From assembly GCA_002399405.1 (NCBI GenBank), contig DHDP01000017.1, positions 83,099 to 147,098 on the forward strand: 64,000 bases of DNA, written 5' to 3'. The position numbers and the translations under genes are program-made. The notes under the pieces are model-generated. The model made no database searches and had not been told where the DNA came from. It saw only the letters and a program-made list of their open reading frames with translations. Source of the stretch: Treponema sp. UBA4873. Its GTDB lineage: Bacteria; Spirochaetota; Spirochaetia; Treponematales; Treponemataceae. Shown piece after piece: positions 33,312-42,988 of this stretch (its first letter is position 1; the number at the start of each line of letters is the position of its first letter).

Positions 33312-35780
33312 ATGGCGGAAAAGAGAAAAGTGATTATAGTCGGCGGCGTCGCAGGAGGTGCTTCAACTGCAACACGGCTGCGCAGGCTCGACGAACAGGC
33401 GGAAATCATCATGCTGGAACGAGGGGGATACGTGTCGTTCGCAAACTGCGGACTTCCCTATTACATCGGCGGAGTGATAACCGACCGCTCTCTGCTGACT
33501 GTTCAGAAACCTGAGGATTTCAGGGATTCTTTCAACATCGACGTGCGGCTGCATCAGGAAGTGACTGCCGTCGACACAGGCCGTAAAACGGTAACAATAC
33601 ACGATTCTGTCGAAAACAGAACATACACAGAGTCGTACACGCATCTGGTCCTTGCGACGGGAGCTTCTCCCGTAAAACTGCCGGTGGAAGGCGCCGGCTC
33701 TCCGCGCGTCTTTACGCTCCGTACGATTCCCGATACTGATGCGATCAGGCAGTTTATTGCAGATAAAAAACCGGAAAGCGCCGTCGTGATGGGCGGCGGA
33801 TTCATCGGTGTTGAAACGGCTGAAAACCTGCATCTTGCGGGACTTAAAGTGACGATCGCGGAAATGCTTCCTCAGCTCGTCGCTCCGCTCGATCCCGACA
33901 TGATGGCTGAGGTGCACGCATACATACGGAAAAAAGGTATCGACCTTGAGCTCGGAAAGGGTGTAAGCGGAATTGCGGACGACGGAACAAAACTCCGCCT
34001 CACGCTTTCCGACGGCAGTACGATTGAAACTGACATGCTCATTATGGCCGTTGGAGTGCGCCCCGACACGAAGCTCGCGCAGGACGCCGGCATAAAAGTA
34101 AACGCGAAGGGCGCAATCGTAACGGACAGCCGCATGATGACGTCCGTCCCCGACGTATACGCAGTCGGAGACGATGCGGAAGTAGCGGACAGCGTCACAG
34201 GCGGCAGAACGTACGTCGCGCTCGCGGGCCCCGCAAACCGCGAAGGCCGCGTTGCAGCCGATGCAATCTGCGGCGTACAGAGCGAGTATCCGGGTTCGCA
34301 GGGCTCCTCTATTCTGAAAATATTCGACATGACTGTGGCTTCCACCGGGATTAACGAAAAGACGGCACGGAAACTCGGCATCGATTACGACGCGGCGGTT
34401 ACATGGTCTGCGGAGCACGCCTCGTATTATCCGGGCGCGACGTACATGGCAATAAAAACCGTATTTGAAAAGAAAACGGGCCGGCTGCTCGGCGCACAGA
34501 TTACCGGTTTCCGCGGCGTCGACAAACGGTGCGACGTATTCGCGACGGCAATCCGTGCTAAGATGACGGCAGGCGAAATAGCGGAACTCGACCTCTGCTA
34601 CGCACCGCCGTTCGGCTCCGCAAAAGATCCGGTAAACATGGCGGGATTCGTCATGGAGAACATCGTAACGGGCAGAATGAAGCAGATCCGCATTGAGGAA
34701 GTCGACGCGCTCCCGCGCGACGGAAGCGTATATTTAGTGGACGTACGCGATAAAGTTGCGTTTGACAGCGGTCACATGGAAGGCTTTGAAAACATCCCGC
34801 TCAGGGACGTCCGCAGCCGGATACCGTCTATGGATAAAACAAAAAAGGTCTATGTCAGCTGTAAAATCGGTCTTACGGCGTACACGGCTTCCCGCATTTT
34901 CGTGCAGAACGGGTTCGACGCGTATGTCATTTCCGGCGGCTACAGGCTGTACCGCGCGATGTACGGGAAACAGACGGGCCCTTTTGAGCCCGACGGCACC
35001 GGGGCAAAACCGCAGACGGAGACCGCGTTTTCCGGTGCCGCGCAGGCCGATACAGTCATCGTAGACGCATGCGGGCTTCAGTGCCCCGGGCCGATCGTAA
35101 AACTTTCCGCCGCCCTCAGAACGGCGGCACCCGGCAGCGTTATCCTGATAACCGCAAGCGACCCGGCGTTTCCCGAAGACGCCGAAAATTTCTGCAGACA
35201 GACAGGCAATCCGCTGCTGTCTTCCGACGAAAAAGCCGGCATATGTACGCTGAAAATACGGAAGGCATCATGTGAAGCGCCCGTGCAGCCTGCTGCAGGG
35301 CCGGCCGGCGGCACGAATAAAAACATCATTGTGTTTTCAGGCGATCTTGACAAGGCAATCGCGTCGTTCATCATCGCGAACACGGCGGCGGCAATGGGAC
35401 GGAAAGTCACGATGTTCTTTACATTCTGGGGCCTGAACATACTGCGCAAACCGAACAAAGTCCGCGTTGCAAAAGACGTTGTCTCGAAGATGTTCGGAAA
35501 AATGATGCCGCGCGGCTCCGAAAAACTCGGCCTTTCCCGGATGAACATGATGGGCATGGGCCCCAAAATGATACGCAGCGTGATGAAAAAAAAGAACATA
35601 GACAGTCTCGAGCAGATGATTGCGCTCGCGCAGAAGAACGGAGTCGAACTCGACGCATGCTCCATGAGCATGGACGTCATGGGCATAAAAAAGGAAGAGC
35701 TCATAGACGGCGTTAAAATGGTCGGTGCGGCGACGATGCTCGCGAACGCCGAAGTATCCGACATGTCCCTGTTCATCTGA
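33312..35780 (+). CDS. CoA-disulfide reductase fused to rhodanese, TusA and DsrE domains
   Basis: The 822-residue protein has an FAD/NAD(P)H disulfide reductase core (residues 1-450) with VGGVAGGASTATRLRRLDE and the single redox Cys of CoA-disulfide reductases in YVSFANCGLPYYIGG. A rhodanese domain (about 460-550) has active Cys in YVSCKIGLTAY. A TusA/SirA domain (about 585-650) has VDACGLQCPGPIVKLS, and a DsrE-like domain (about 675-822) begins IIVFSGDLDKAIASFIIAN. Such fusions are thought to handle polysulfide, CoA persulfide or low-molecular thiols in anaerobes. CGGAGG precedes the ATG. It is monocistronic and divergent from the che operon. Confidence 0.9.
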   Translation: MAEKRKVIIVGGVAGGASTATRLRRLDEQAEIIMLERGGYVSFANCGLPYYIGGVITDRSLLTVQKPEDFRDSFNIDVRLHQEVTAVDTGRKTVTIHDSVENRTYTESYTHLVLATGASPVKLPVEGAGSPRVFTLRTIPDTDAIRQFIADKKPESAVVMGGGFIGVETAENLHLAGLKVTIAEMLPQLVAPLDPDMMAEVHAYIRKKGIDLELGKGVSGIADDGTKLRLTLSDGSTIETDMLIMAVGVRPDTKLAQDAGIKVNAKGAIVTDSRMMTSVPDVYAVGDDAEVADSVTGGRTYVALAGPANREGRVAADAICGVQSEYPGSQGSSILKIFDMTVASTGINEKTARKLGIDYDAAVTWSAEHASYYPGATYMAIKTVFEKKTGRLLGAQITGFRGVDKRCDVFATAIRAKMTAGEIAELDLCYAPPFGSAKDPVNMAGFVMENIVTGRMKQIRIEEVDALPRDGSVYLVDVRDKVAFDSGHMEGFENIPLRDVRSRIPSMDKTKKVYVSCKIGLTAYTASRIFVQNGFDAYVISGGYRLYRAMYGKQTGPFEPDGTGAKPQTETAFSGAAQADTVIVDACGLQCPGPIVKLSAALRTAAPGSVILITASDPAFPEDAENFCRQTGNPLLSSDEKAGICTLKIRKASCEAPVQPAAGPAGGTNKNIIVFSGDLDKAIASFIIANTAAAMGRKVTMFFTFWGLNILRKPNKVRVAKDVVSKMFGKMMPRGSEKLGLSRMNMMGMGPKMIRSVMKKKNIDSLEQMIALAQKNGVELDACSMSMDVMGIKKEELIDGVKMVGAATMLANAEVSDMSLFI

Positions 35781-35886
35781 AGCCGGAACAGGATATGTTC
35801 TGATGCAGTCTGCACTGTGTACACAGTGCGGGCTGCATTTACTCCGGTTCCGTTCCGGCTCTCTGTTAATACCGCCAGAAAAGTTG

Positions 35887-35892
35887 TATATT
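35887..35892 (+). promoter_or_regulatory. Possible leaderless -10 box of the fur/zur gene
   Basis: TATATT ends six bases before the ATG at 35899 and no ribosome binding site is present. The -35 region (CTGTTAA around 35863-35869) is weak. Confidence 0.4.
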
Positions 35893-35898
35893 TGAAAC

Positions 35899-36348
35899 AT
35901 GCGAAGCAGTATCTATCATACGGAAACGAAGGATCTGGTATTAGAGTGTCTCAAAGAGCAGAAGGAGCGGAATCTGTCCGTTCTGGATATTATGGCGTAT
36001 CTCAAAGAGCACGGAAGTACGGCAAATATTACGACAGTCTACCGCATCCTCGACAAATTCGAAGAAGACAATACTGTTATGAGGCACGGTGCGGAAGACG
36101 GCAAGAAAGCTTTGTTTCAGTATATAGAGCCGCAGGCCGGCTGCATGCACCACCTGCACGTCCAGTGTACGCAGTGCGGAAGAATCATTCATCTTGACTG
36201 CGATACGATGGAAAAAGCAATACAGCATATTTCGAAAGAACACGGCATTGAAATAACCTGTTCGGCATCACTTCTGTACGGCATCTGCAGCGACTGTCTC
36301 AAAAAAAGAGAAAAAGCTGTTGACAAATCGGAAGAAAAGAAGCTATAA
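35899..36348 (+). CDS. Fur family regulator, probably Zur
   Basis: The 149-residue protein has a winged helix with NITTVYRILDKFEEDNTV and the metal-binding dimerisation domain with HHLHVQCTQCGRI, a His-rich site plus the first CxxC, and CSDCLKKR as the second CxxC for structural zinc. The family covers Fur, Zur, PerR and Mur. Linkage to znuACB, whose promoter lies in the 3' end of this gene, argues for a zinc regulator. The start has a -10 box six bases upstream and no ribosome binding site. Confidence 0.85.
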   Translation: MRSSIYHTETKDLVLECLKEQKERNLSVLDIMAYLKEHGSTANITTVYRILDKFEEDNTVMRHGAEDGKKALFQYIEPQAGCMHHLHVQCTQCGRIIHLDCDTMEKAIQHISKEHGIEITCSASLLYGICSDCLKKREKAVDKSEEKKL

Positions 36349-36349
36349 C
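36320..36349 (+). promoter_or_regulatory. Promoter of znuACB
   Basis: TTGACA (36320-36325) and TATAAC (36344-36349) are 18 bp apart, inside and just past the end of the zur-like gene. Confidence 0.65.
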
Positions 36350-36367
36350 AAAAAAACGCAAATCGCT

Positions 36368-36382
36368 TGCAAATTAGTTACA
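36368..36382. promoter_or_regulatory. Zur box candidate at znuA
   Basis: TGCAAATTAGTTACA matches the site at 14177-14191 in 13 of 15 positions and lies 18 bp after the -10 box, directly abutting the znuA ribosome binding site. Binding here could block transcription start or elongation. Confidence 0.55.
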
Positions 36383-36393
36383 GGAGCATCTCT

Positions 36394-37284
36394 ATGAACA
36401 TAAAAAGAATCGGTGCCTTCCTTGCAGTTTTCTGCATGGTCGGAATAACGGTTTTTTCTGCTCCCGCGCAGAAAAAATTAAAAATAACGGCGACATTTCA
36501 TCCGCTTTACATAATGCTCGAAAATATTACCGAAAACGTCCCCGGCGTGGAAATATCGATGCTTGCTCCGGCAAACACCGGCTGTCTCCACGACTACGAA
36601 CTTACGACAAGGGATATGAAAACAATAACGGGCAGCGACATCCTCGTCGCGAACGGTGCGGGAATGGAAAGTTTTCTTGAAAAAGCGCTTTCCATGAAGA
36701 AGGGCGCAGTTATTCTCGCCGCCGACGGATTTCAACTTACTGACGACAATCCGCATGTCTGGGTCTCTCCCGCGGGTGCCGTCTATGAAGTACAGCGGAT
36801 TGCCGCAGGTCTTGAGAAACTCGACAGCGCTCACGCGGCTATGTACAAAAAGAATGCCGACGCATACATCTCCAGACTTCAGACGCTTTCCGCCGGCATG
36901 CACAAAGCGCTCGACGGTTTCGCGGGCTCCCGGATTATCACGTTCCACGAGGCGTTCCCGTACTTTGCCTCGGAATTTCATCTGCAGATTGCTTCGGTCG
37001 TAGAGCGCGAACCGGGAACGATTCCGAGCGCGAAGGAACTTGCCGAACTTATCGCACAGATTAAAAAGGTGCAGAAAGCGGGAGGCGGAATCAGTCTTTT
37101 TGCGGAACCGCAGTATGCGTCTTCCGCGGCCGACGTTATTGCCCGCGAAACGGGACTTACAGTATACGAGCTTGATCCGGGCGTTACCGGTTCGATCGAC
37201 AAGGACTCTTACATCAATGCAATGAAGCAGAATGCCGCAGTGCTGCAGAAAGCGCTTGCCGGCGCTGCGGGGTCAGGCAAATGA
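36394..37284 (+). CDS. znuA: Zinc ABC transporter substrate-binding protein (ZnuA-like)
   Basis: The 296-residue cluster A-I binding protein has a signal peptide (MNIKRIGAFLAVFCMVGITV, cleavage near ...FSAPA). Candidate metal ligands are His in TFHPLYI, GCLHDYEL, NPHVWVSP and ITFHEAFPYF, plus a C-terminal Asp/Glu. There is no lipobox and no His-rich loop. ATG 36394 is preferred because CAGGAG precedes it. The metal could be Zn or Mn by sequence alone; the Zur-like neighbour favours zinc. The stop overlaps the ATPase start. Confidence 0.88.
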   Translation: MNIKRIGAFLAVFCMVGITVFSAPAQKKLKITATFHPLYIMLENITENVPGVEISMLAPANTGCLHDYELTTRDMKTITGSDILVANGAGMESFLEKALSMKKGAVILAADGFQLTDDNPHVWVSPAGAVYEVQRIAAGLEKLDSAHAAMYKKNADAYISRLQTLSAGMHKALDGFAGSRIITFHEAFPYFASEFHLQIASVVEREPGTIPSAKELAELIAQIKKVQKAGGGISLFAEPQYASSAADVIARETGLTVYELDPGVTGSIDKDSYINAMKQNAAVLQKALAGAAGSGK

Positions 37285-38051
37285 GCTGCCCGCTCGGAAT
37301 CAGCCACGTGTGCTGTACGCGCATTTCGGACCTTTCGGTAAAGGCCGGAAACACGCTCATCCTCGACAACGTGAATCTCCATCTCCACTGCGGAGAGCTC
37401 ACCGCAGTCGTCGGGCGCAACGGTGCGGGAAAGACGACGCTGCTCAAAGCGTTGCTCGATGTAATACCGCACACCGGCTCCATCATTTTCGAAGGTGAAA
37501 ACAGAGCTCCGACAACCCGGCCGCGTTTCGGATACGTTCCCCAGTCGCTGGCGGCTGAGCAGGGAAGCCCCGTAAGCGTCGGGGACCTTATTCTTTCGTG
37601 TCTTTCGCGGTATCCGGTCTGGCTTCCGCGCAGAAAGTCAGACAAACAGCTTATCAACAGCGTTCTCGCATCAGTGCATGCCGAAGAACTTTTTTCGCGG
37701 CGCGTCGGAGACCTTTCCGGCGGAGAAATACAGCGCGTCATGCTTGCCCTCGCAATTCATCCCGTACCTGACATTCTTCTGCTCGACGAACCTGTGTCGG
37801 GCGTGGATCGGACGGGCCTTGAACTTTTCTACCGGCTCGTTTCATCGCTCCGAAAAGATTACGATACGACGATTCTTCTCGTAAGCCACGACCTTGATCT
37901 TGTTGCAAACCACGCGGACCGCGTCGTTCTCATAGACCGCGGAGTCGCGGCGTCGGGAACTGTTGCGGAAGTGTACAGCTCTGAACCATTTATACAGACG
38001 TTCGGCCATATTGCAGCCGGCACAACGGACACGTCCGGCGGAGTACAGTAA
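37281..38051 (+). CDS. znuC: Zinc ABC transporter ATP-binding protein (ZnuC-like)
   Basis: The 256-residue ATPase has Walker A GRNGAGKTT near residue 45, signature LSGGEIQRVMLA, Walker B ILLLDEPVSGVD and switch His in LLVSHDLDLVANH. It powers uptake by the ZnuA/ZnuB system at the inner membrane. The ATG overlaps the znuA stop (ATGA), and its stop overlaps the permease start (TAATG). Confidence 0.92.
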   Translation: MSCPLGISHVCCTRISDLSVKAGNTLILDNVNLHLHCGELTAVVGRNGAGKTTLLKALLDVIPHTGSIIFEGENRAPTTRPRFGYVPQSLAAEQGSPVSVGDLILSCLSRYPVWLPRRKSDKQLINSVLASVHAEELFSRRVGDLSGGEIQRVMLALAIHPVPDILLLDEPVSGVDRTGLELFYRLVSSLRKDYDTTILLVSHDLDLVANHADRVVLIDRGVAASGTVAEVYSSEPFIQTFGHIAAGTTDTSGGVQ

Positions 38052-38893
38052 TGCAGCATATTTATGATTTCATCGGCACCGTTCTGCCGTTCGAATGGCT
38101 CGAACCCGATTTTATGAAAAATGCATTTCTCGCGCTTCTCGCTGCCGGACCGCTGTTCGGGATTCTCGGAAGTTTCGTCGTTTCGAACAAAATGGCATTT
38201 TTCAGCGATGCGATCGGACATTCGGCGCTCACCGGCATAGCCATAGGCGTTCTGCTCGGCATAAAAGATCCGACGGCAGCGGTCGTCGCGTTCAGCATGG
38301 GACTCGGCTTTGCGATCATCGCGGTGAAAGACCGCGGCTCGGCTTCGTCCGACACTATCATCGGCGTCTTTTCGTCGACTGCTGTCGCCCTCGGAGTCGT
38401 ACTGTTGAGCGCCGGCGGCAATTTCAGCAAATACCAGCGGTATCTCGTAGGCGACATTTTGAGCATACGTCCGTACGAAATACTCATGCTCTACGCGGCC
38501 GCAGTCATACTGATTTTCATCTGGCTTTTCTTCTACAACAAAATGCTCCTTGTGAACCTGCACCCTGTATTCGCGCACAGCCGCGGCATCCACGTATTCG
38601 CAGTCGAACAGCTTTTCTCGCTTGCAACTGCCGCAGTCGTCGCCATGTCGATTCAGTGGACGGGACTGCTCGTGATTAACTCGCTGCTCGTTCTTCCTGC
38701 CGCAGCCGCCCGGATGGTAAGCTCGGGAAGCAGAAGATACCTCGGCTTCTCCGTTCTCATCTCGCTCGTTTCCGGCATTGCAGGTCTCGCTCTTTCTTAT
38801 TACGCCGGAGCGGCGTCGGGAGCTTCGATCGTGCTTGTGAACGCAGTTCTTTTCTTCCTCTGTTTCATCATAAAACTGCTCCGGAAAAACTAG
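38051..38893 (+). CDS. znuB: Zinc ABC transporter permease (ZnuB-like)
   Basis: The 280-residue protein has about eight membrane helices and the ABC-3 family features GPLFGILGSFVVSNKMAFFS, AIGHSALTGIAIGVLLG and SSDTIIGVFSS. It forms the channel for the metal delivered by ZnuA. It is last in the znuACB operon. Confidence 0.92.
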   Translation: MQHIYDFIGTVLPFEWLEPDFMKNAFLALLAAGPLFGILGSFVVSNKMAFFSDAIGHSALTGIAIGVLLGIKDPTAAVVAFSMGLGFAIIAVKDRGSASSDTIIGVFSSTAVALGVVLLSAGGNFSKYQRYLVGDILSIRPYEILMLYAAAVILIFIWLFFYNKMLLVNLHPVFAHSRGIHVFAVEQLFSLATAAVVAMSIQWTGLLVINSLLVLPAAAARMVSSGSRRYLGFSVLISLVSGIAGLALSYYAGAASGASIVLVNAVLFFLCFIIKLLRKN

Positions 38894-38960
38894 GAAAAAA
38901 AGAAAAAAGTCTCTATACTAAAAACATGTTATCTGACTTTTCAAAAAGAGGCACCGGAAT

Positions 38961-39887
38961 ATGATCGAATCTGTTTCCCTGATTGGTATGGGCGCGCTCG
39001 GCATTCTGTACGGAGACATTCTGACGGAAGCGCTCGGAGCGCAGCATGTAAGTTTTCTTGCCGACAGGAACCGTGTCGAAAAATACAACGCGGCGGGAGT
39101 TTTCTGCAACGGCAGAAAATGCAGCTTTACCGTTAAAGACAGCGCGGAAAAATCAGAACCGCCCGATCTGCTCATCTTCGCCGTAAAGGGAACGGCGCTG
39201 GACAGCGCAATCGACACGGCGCGCGGGCACGTCGGAAAAAACACAATCATCATTTCGCTTTTAAACGGCATTTCGAGCGAAGAAATAATCGCCGGCGCAT
39301 TCGGAAAAGAACATCTCATATACTGCATCGCGCAGGGGATGGATGCACTCAGAACGGGCAACAGTCTGGAATACGAGCATAAAGGAGAACTGCGCATCGG
39401 ACTGCCGGAAAGTCTCAACGCGAACAGACCGCTTCTTGACGATGTCGCGGCGCTGTTCGACAGGGCGGCTCTTCCGTACAAAATCGAGGCCGACATAATC
39501 CACCGCATGTGGAGCAAATGGATGCTCAATGTCGGCGTGAATCAGGTTGTCATGGTAACACAGGGAACGTTCGCAACGGTGCAGAAAAACGGTCAGGAAC
39601 GTGAAATGATGAAGGCTGCGATGCGTGAAGTGGTCGCTCTGTCGGAAAAAGAAAAAACGGGCCTTACTGAAAAGGACCTTGCAGAGTACGTTGCGCTCAT
39701 CGATACGCTGAATCCGGCAGGAATGCCTTCGATGCGGCAGGACGGGCTTGCCGGACGGAAGACTGAAGTCGAGCTGTTCGCAGGAACGGTCATACGAAGG
39801 GCGCAGCACTTCAATCTTCCGGTACCGGTGAATCAGCAGCTGTACGACACGGTAAAGCGGATGGAAACAGGGCTGCATTCCGCATAA
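38961..39887 (+). CDS. 2-dehydropantoate 2-reductase family protein
   Basis: The 308-residue protein has an N-terminal Rossmann fold (LIGMGALGILYGDIL), the catalytic Lys/Asn area (SKWMLNVGVNQV) and a C-terminal helical domain ending LPVPVNQQLYDTV. PanE-type enzymes reduce ketopantoate to pantoate for CoA synthesis; related members act on other 2-oxo acids. A GAGG site precedes the ATG. A TATACT box at 38913-38918 may be its -10. No other pan genes are here, so the substrate is inferred. Confidence 0.82.
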   Translation: MIESVSLIGMGALGILYGDILTEALGAQHVSFLADRNRVEKYNAAGVFCNGRKCSFTVKDSAEKSEPPDLLIFAVKGTALDSAIDTARGHVGKNTIIISLLNGISSEEIIAGAFGKEHLIYCIAQGMDALRTGNSLEYEHKGELRIGLPESLNANRPLLDDVAALFDRAALPYKIEADIIHRMWSKWMLNVGVNQVVMVTQGTFATVQKNGQEREMMKAAMREVVALSEKEKTGLTEKDLAEYVALIDTLNPAGMPSMRQDGLAGRKTEVELFAGTVIRRAQHFNLPVPVNQQLYDTVKRMETGLHSA

Positions 39888-39932
39888 CGATAAAAGGCTT
39901 TTGCAAGTGGCTCAATACGCAGTATATTATAA

Positions 39933-41237
<1,305 letters not shown>

Positions 41238-41246
41238 AAAAATAAA

Positions 41247-41278
41247 ACAGCAGGGGAAGAATAATATCTCCCTGCTGT
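41247..41278. terminator. Bidirectional terminator between eno and the soluble receptor
   Basis: The arms ACAGCAGGG (41247-41255) and CCCTGCTGT (41270-41278) pair perfectly, flanked by A-rich sequence on the left and TTCTTTAT on the right, between convergent genes. Confidence 0.65.
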
Positions 41279-41281
41279 TCT

Positions 41282-42142
41282 TTATCCCCTGTCCGCCTTT
41301 GCGAGCAGGTCGTTAAGAAATTCGTGGCTTGATTCTATTACGCCCAGAATGGCATGCGTGTCTTTCATCGAACTGTTTACTTTTTCAAGCGACTTCAAGC
41401 CGTCGCTCAGCGCCTGGGCTTCTTCCCTGATCGAACCGGTTATCTCAGAAAGCGATTTGCCCGACTGATCGATAACCTTCGCGTTGTCGTTGAAATTCGA
41501 AAGCACCGCGCCGAACGACGTGTTGAAACGCGACACAAGCATCGTAAATTCGTTCATCTGCGTGTTGATTTTGTCAACCGTCGTTTTAAAATTATTAATG
41601 CTGTCCGTTATCTCGCGGGCAAAGGAACCGGTCTGCGTCGCGAGTTTCCGTACCTCGTCCGCAATAATCCTGAAACCGGCCCCGAAGCTGCCGGCGTGGG
41701 CGGCTTCTATCGACGCGTTGATTGCCAGGACGTTAGTTTTATCGGCAACTTCCTGAATCGCGCCGGTAACGTTCGTAACTTTTTTTGTCTGCGCTTCAAG
41801 CTCTCTGAACAGTTCGGAAAGCGTGCTCGCGTTCTGGGAAGTCGATTTTATCTCCGTAACGCGGTCGGTGATTTCCTGCCGCATCCGGTCGTTTTCCGAC
41901 AGGATCGTATCCATCATCGAATCAATCCGGCCGGTATTGGCCGACGTGCTCGCGCTGCCGGCCTGCATCTCTTCAAAAGCGCTCACGATGGAACTGAGAC
42001 CGTTCTGCACCTGATCCATCGCTTCGTCAAGAATTTTCAGAGAGGTGATTGTTACAGAGGTAAGTGTTATACTTTTATTATAACCGACTGCAAGTTCTGC
42101 AATTGCATCTTCGTAATTTTCTATTTGTTTGTCTGCAGCCAT
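41282..42142 (-). CDS. Soluble methyl-accepting chemotaxis protein
   Basis: The 286-residue receptor has no membrane helix or sensor domain of its own. It has a short N-terminus, then a signalling coiled coil with canonical tip VADKTNVLAINASIEAAHAG and a following FGAGFRIIADEVRKLA. It lies 16 bp after the ODP-like gene in one operon. In Treponema denticola an ODP protein is reported to partner with a cytoplasmic receptor encoded beside it, so this receptor probably receives the oxygen signal from ODP. GAGAGG lies upstream of the ATG. Confidence 0.9.
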   Translation of the reverse strand: MAADKQIENYEDAIAELAVGYNKSITLTSVTITSLKILDEAMDQVQNGLSSIVSAFEEMQAGSASTSANTGRIDSMMDTILSENDRMRQEITDRVTEIKSTSQNASTLSELFRELEAQTKKVTNVTGAIQEVADKTNVLAINASIEAAHAGSFGAGFRIIADEVRKLATQTGSFAREITDSINNFKTTVDKINTQMNEFTMLVSRFNTSFGAVLSNFNDNAKVIDQSGKSLSEITGSIREEAQALSDGLKSLEKVNSSMKDTHAILGVIESSHEFLNDLLAKADRG

Positions 42143-42158
42143 AATTTATCCTCTCTCT

Positions 42159-42920
42159 CTAATCAATCAGATCAATTCCGCATTTCAACTGCGAAAGCCA
42201 GTCAAGAAATTCATGAACCGACGCGCCCTTATAAATTGCACCGTGCTGAGGGCAGATCATGTCGGGATTGATTTTCCGGACACGCTCGCACCATTTTTTC
42301 ACGATTGAGTTCGACGCCATATACCGTTTGTGAAATCCCTCTATGAGCGGAATATGTTTCTGGAAATCCTCCACGAATACCACATCGTCGCCCTCGTTAA
42401 AAACGGCAGCTCCTATATCGCCCGAAAAAAGAATACGGGAACGGGTATCGTAGAGATTAAACTGTCCGCACGAATGCATAAAGTGAGCCGGAATAAAATC
42501 AAGCACAGCACCGGAACCAAGCGTAAGCTTTGATCCCTGGTCAGGAATAGGCAGCACCCGCGTTGAATCGACAATACCGAAATGCGGCAGAAACCGTATC
42601 CACAATCCGGAAATATACACCTTCGCCTTCGTGACGCCGAGCCACAGCGCAATACCGGAAGAGACGTCGGGATCCTGATGCGAATAAAAAATCGTATCTA
42701 TGCTGTCGATGGAAATGTATCTGCTCACCGACGCCACGACGCGCGAAAAAACATGAACTCCGCCCGGATCCAGCAGCACTCCCCTGTTATGATCAATGAT
42801 GAGATATTGCATCGTCTGTATCTCACCTTTCCGGTTTTTACTGTCGGTGCCCAGCCATATGAATTTGTGATCGGCGTCTTCGTATAGAATACGCCCGGCT
42901 ATATCTTCTTCTGTTATCAT
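42159..42920 (-). CDS. ODP-like di-iron metallo-beta-lactamase-fold oxygen sensor
   Basis: The 253-residue protein has the MBL fold of flavodiiron proteins without the flavodoxin domain. Candidate iron ligands are in FYSHQDPDVSSG (His and Asp), AHFMHSCGQF (His), LFSGDIGA (Asp) and CPQHGAIY (His). It resembles the oxygen-binding di-iron protein ODP that tunes chemotaxis in Treponema. In the first motif the residue after the last Asp is Val where flavodiiron enzymes often have His. A possible weak leaderless promoter (TTTACA, 17 bp, TAAGTT, 6 bp) precedes the ATG. It forms an operon with the soluble receptor. Confidence 0.85.
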   Translation of the reverse strand: MITEEDIAGRILYEDADHKFIWLGTDSKNRKGEIQTMQYLIIDHNRGVLLDPGGVHVFSRVVASVSRYISIDSIDTIFYSHQDPDVSSGIALWLGVTKAKVYISGLWIRFLPHFGIVDSTRVLPIPDQGSKLTLGSGAVLDFIPAHFMHSCGQFNLYDTRSRILFSGDIGAAVFNEGDDVVFVEDFQKHIPLIEGFHKRYMASNSIVKKWCERVRKINPDMICPQHGAIYKGASVHEFLDWLSQLKCGIDLID

Positions 42921-42988
42921 AGAAAAAACTTAGCACATTAATCGGGATTTGTAAACAATCTTTTTACGATGCCGCGCACGGCAGTTCC

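Noticed and set aside
33363..34418. Minus-strand open frame of 351 codons inside the CoA-disulfide reductase gene
   Set aside because: Same reason: antisense shadow, no start signal, no domain.
41354..42271. Plus-strand open frame of 305 codons across the soluble receptor gene
   Set aside because: It runs antisense to the receptor and into the ODP gene, with no promoter or domain.
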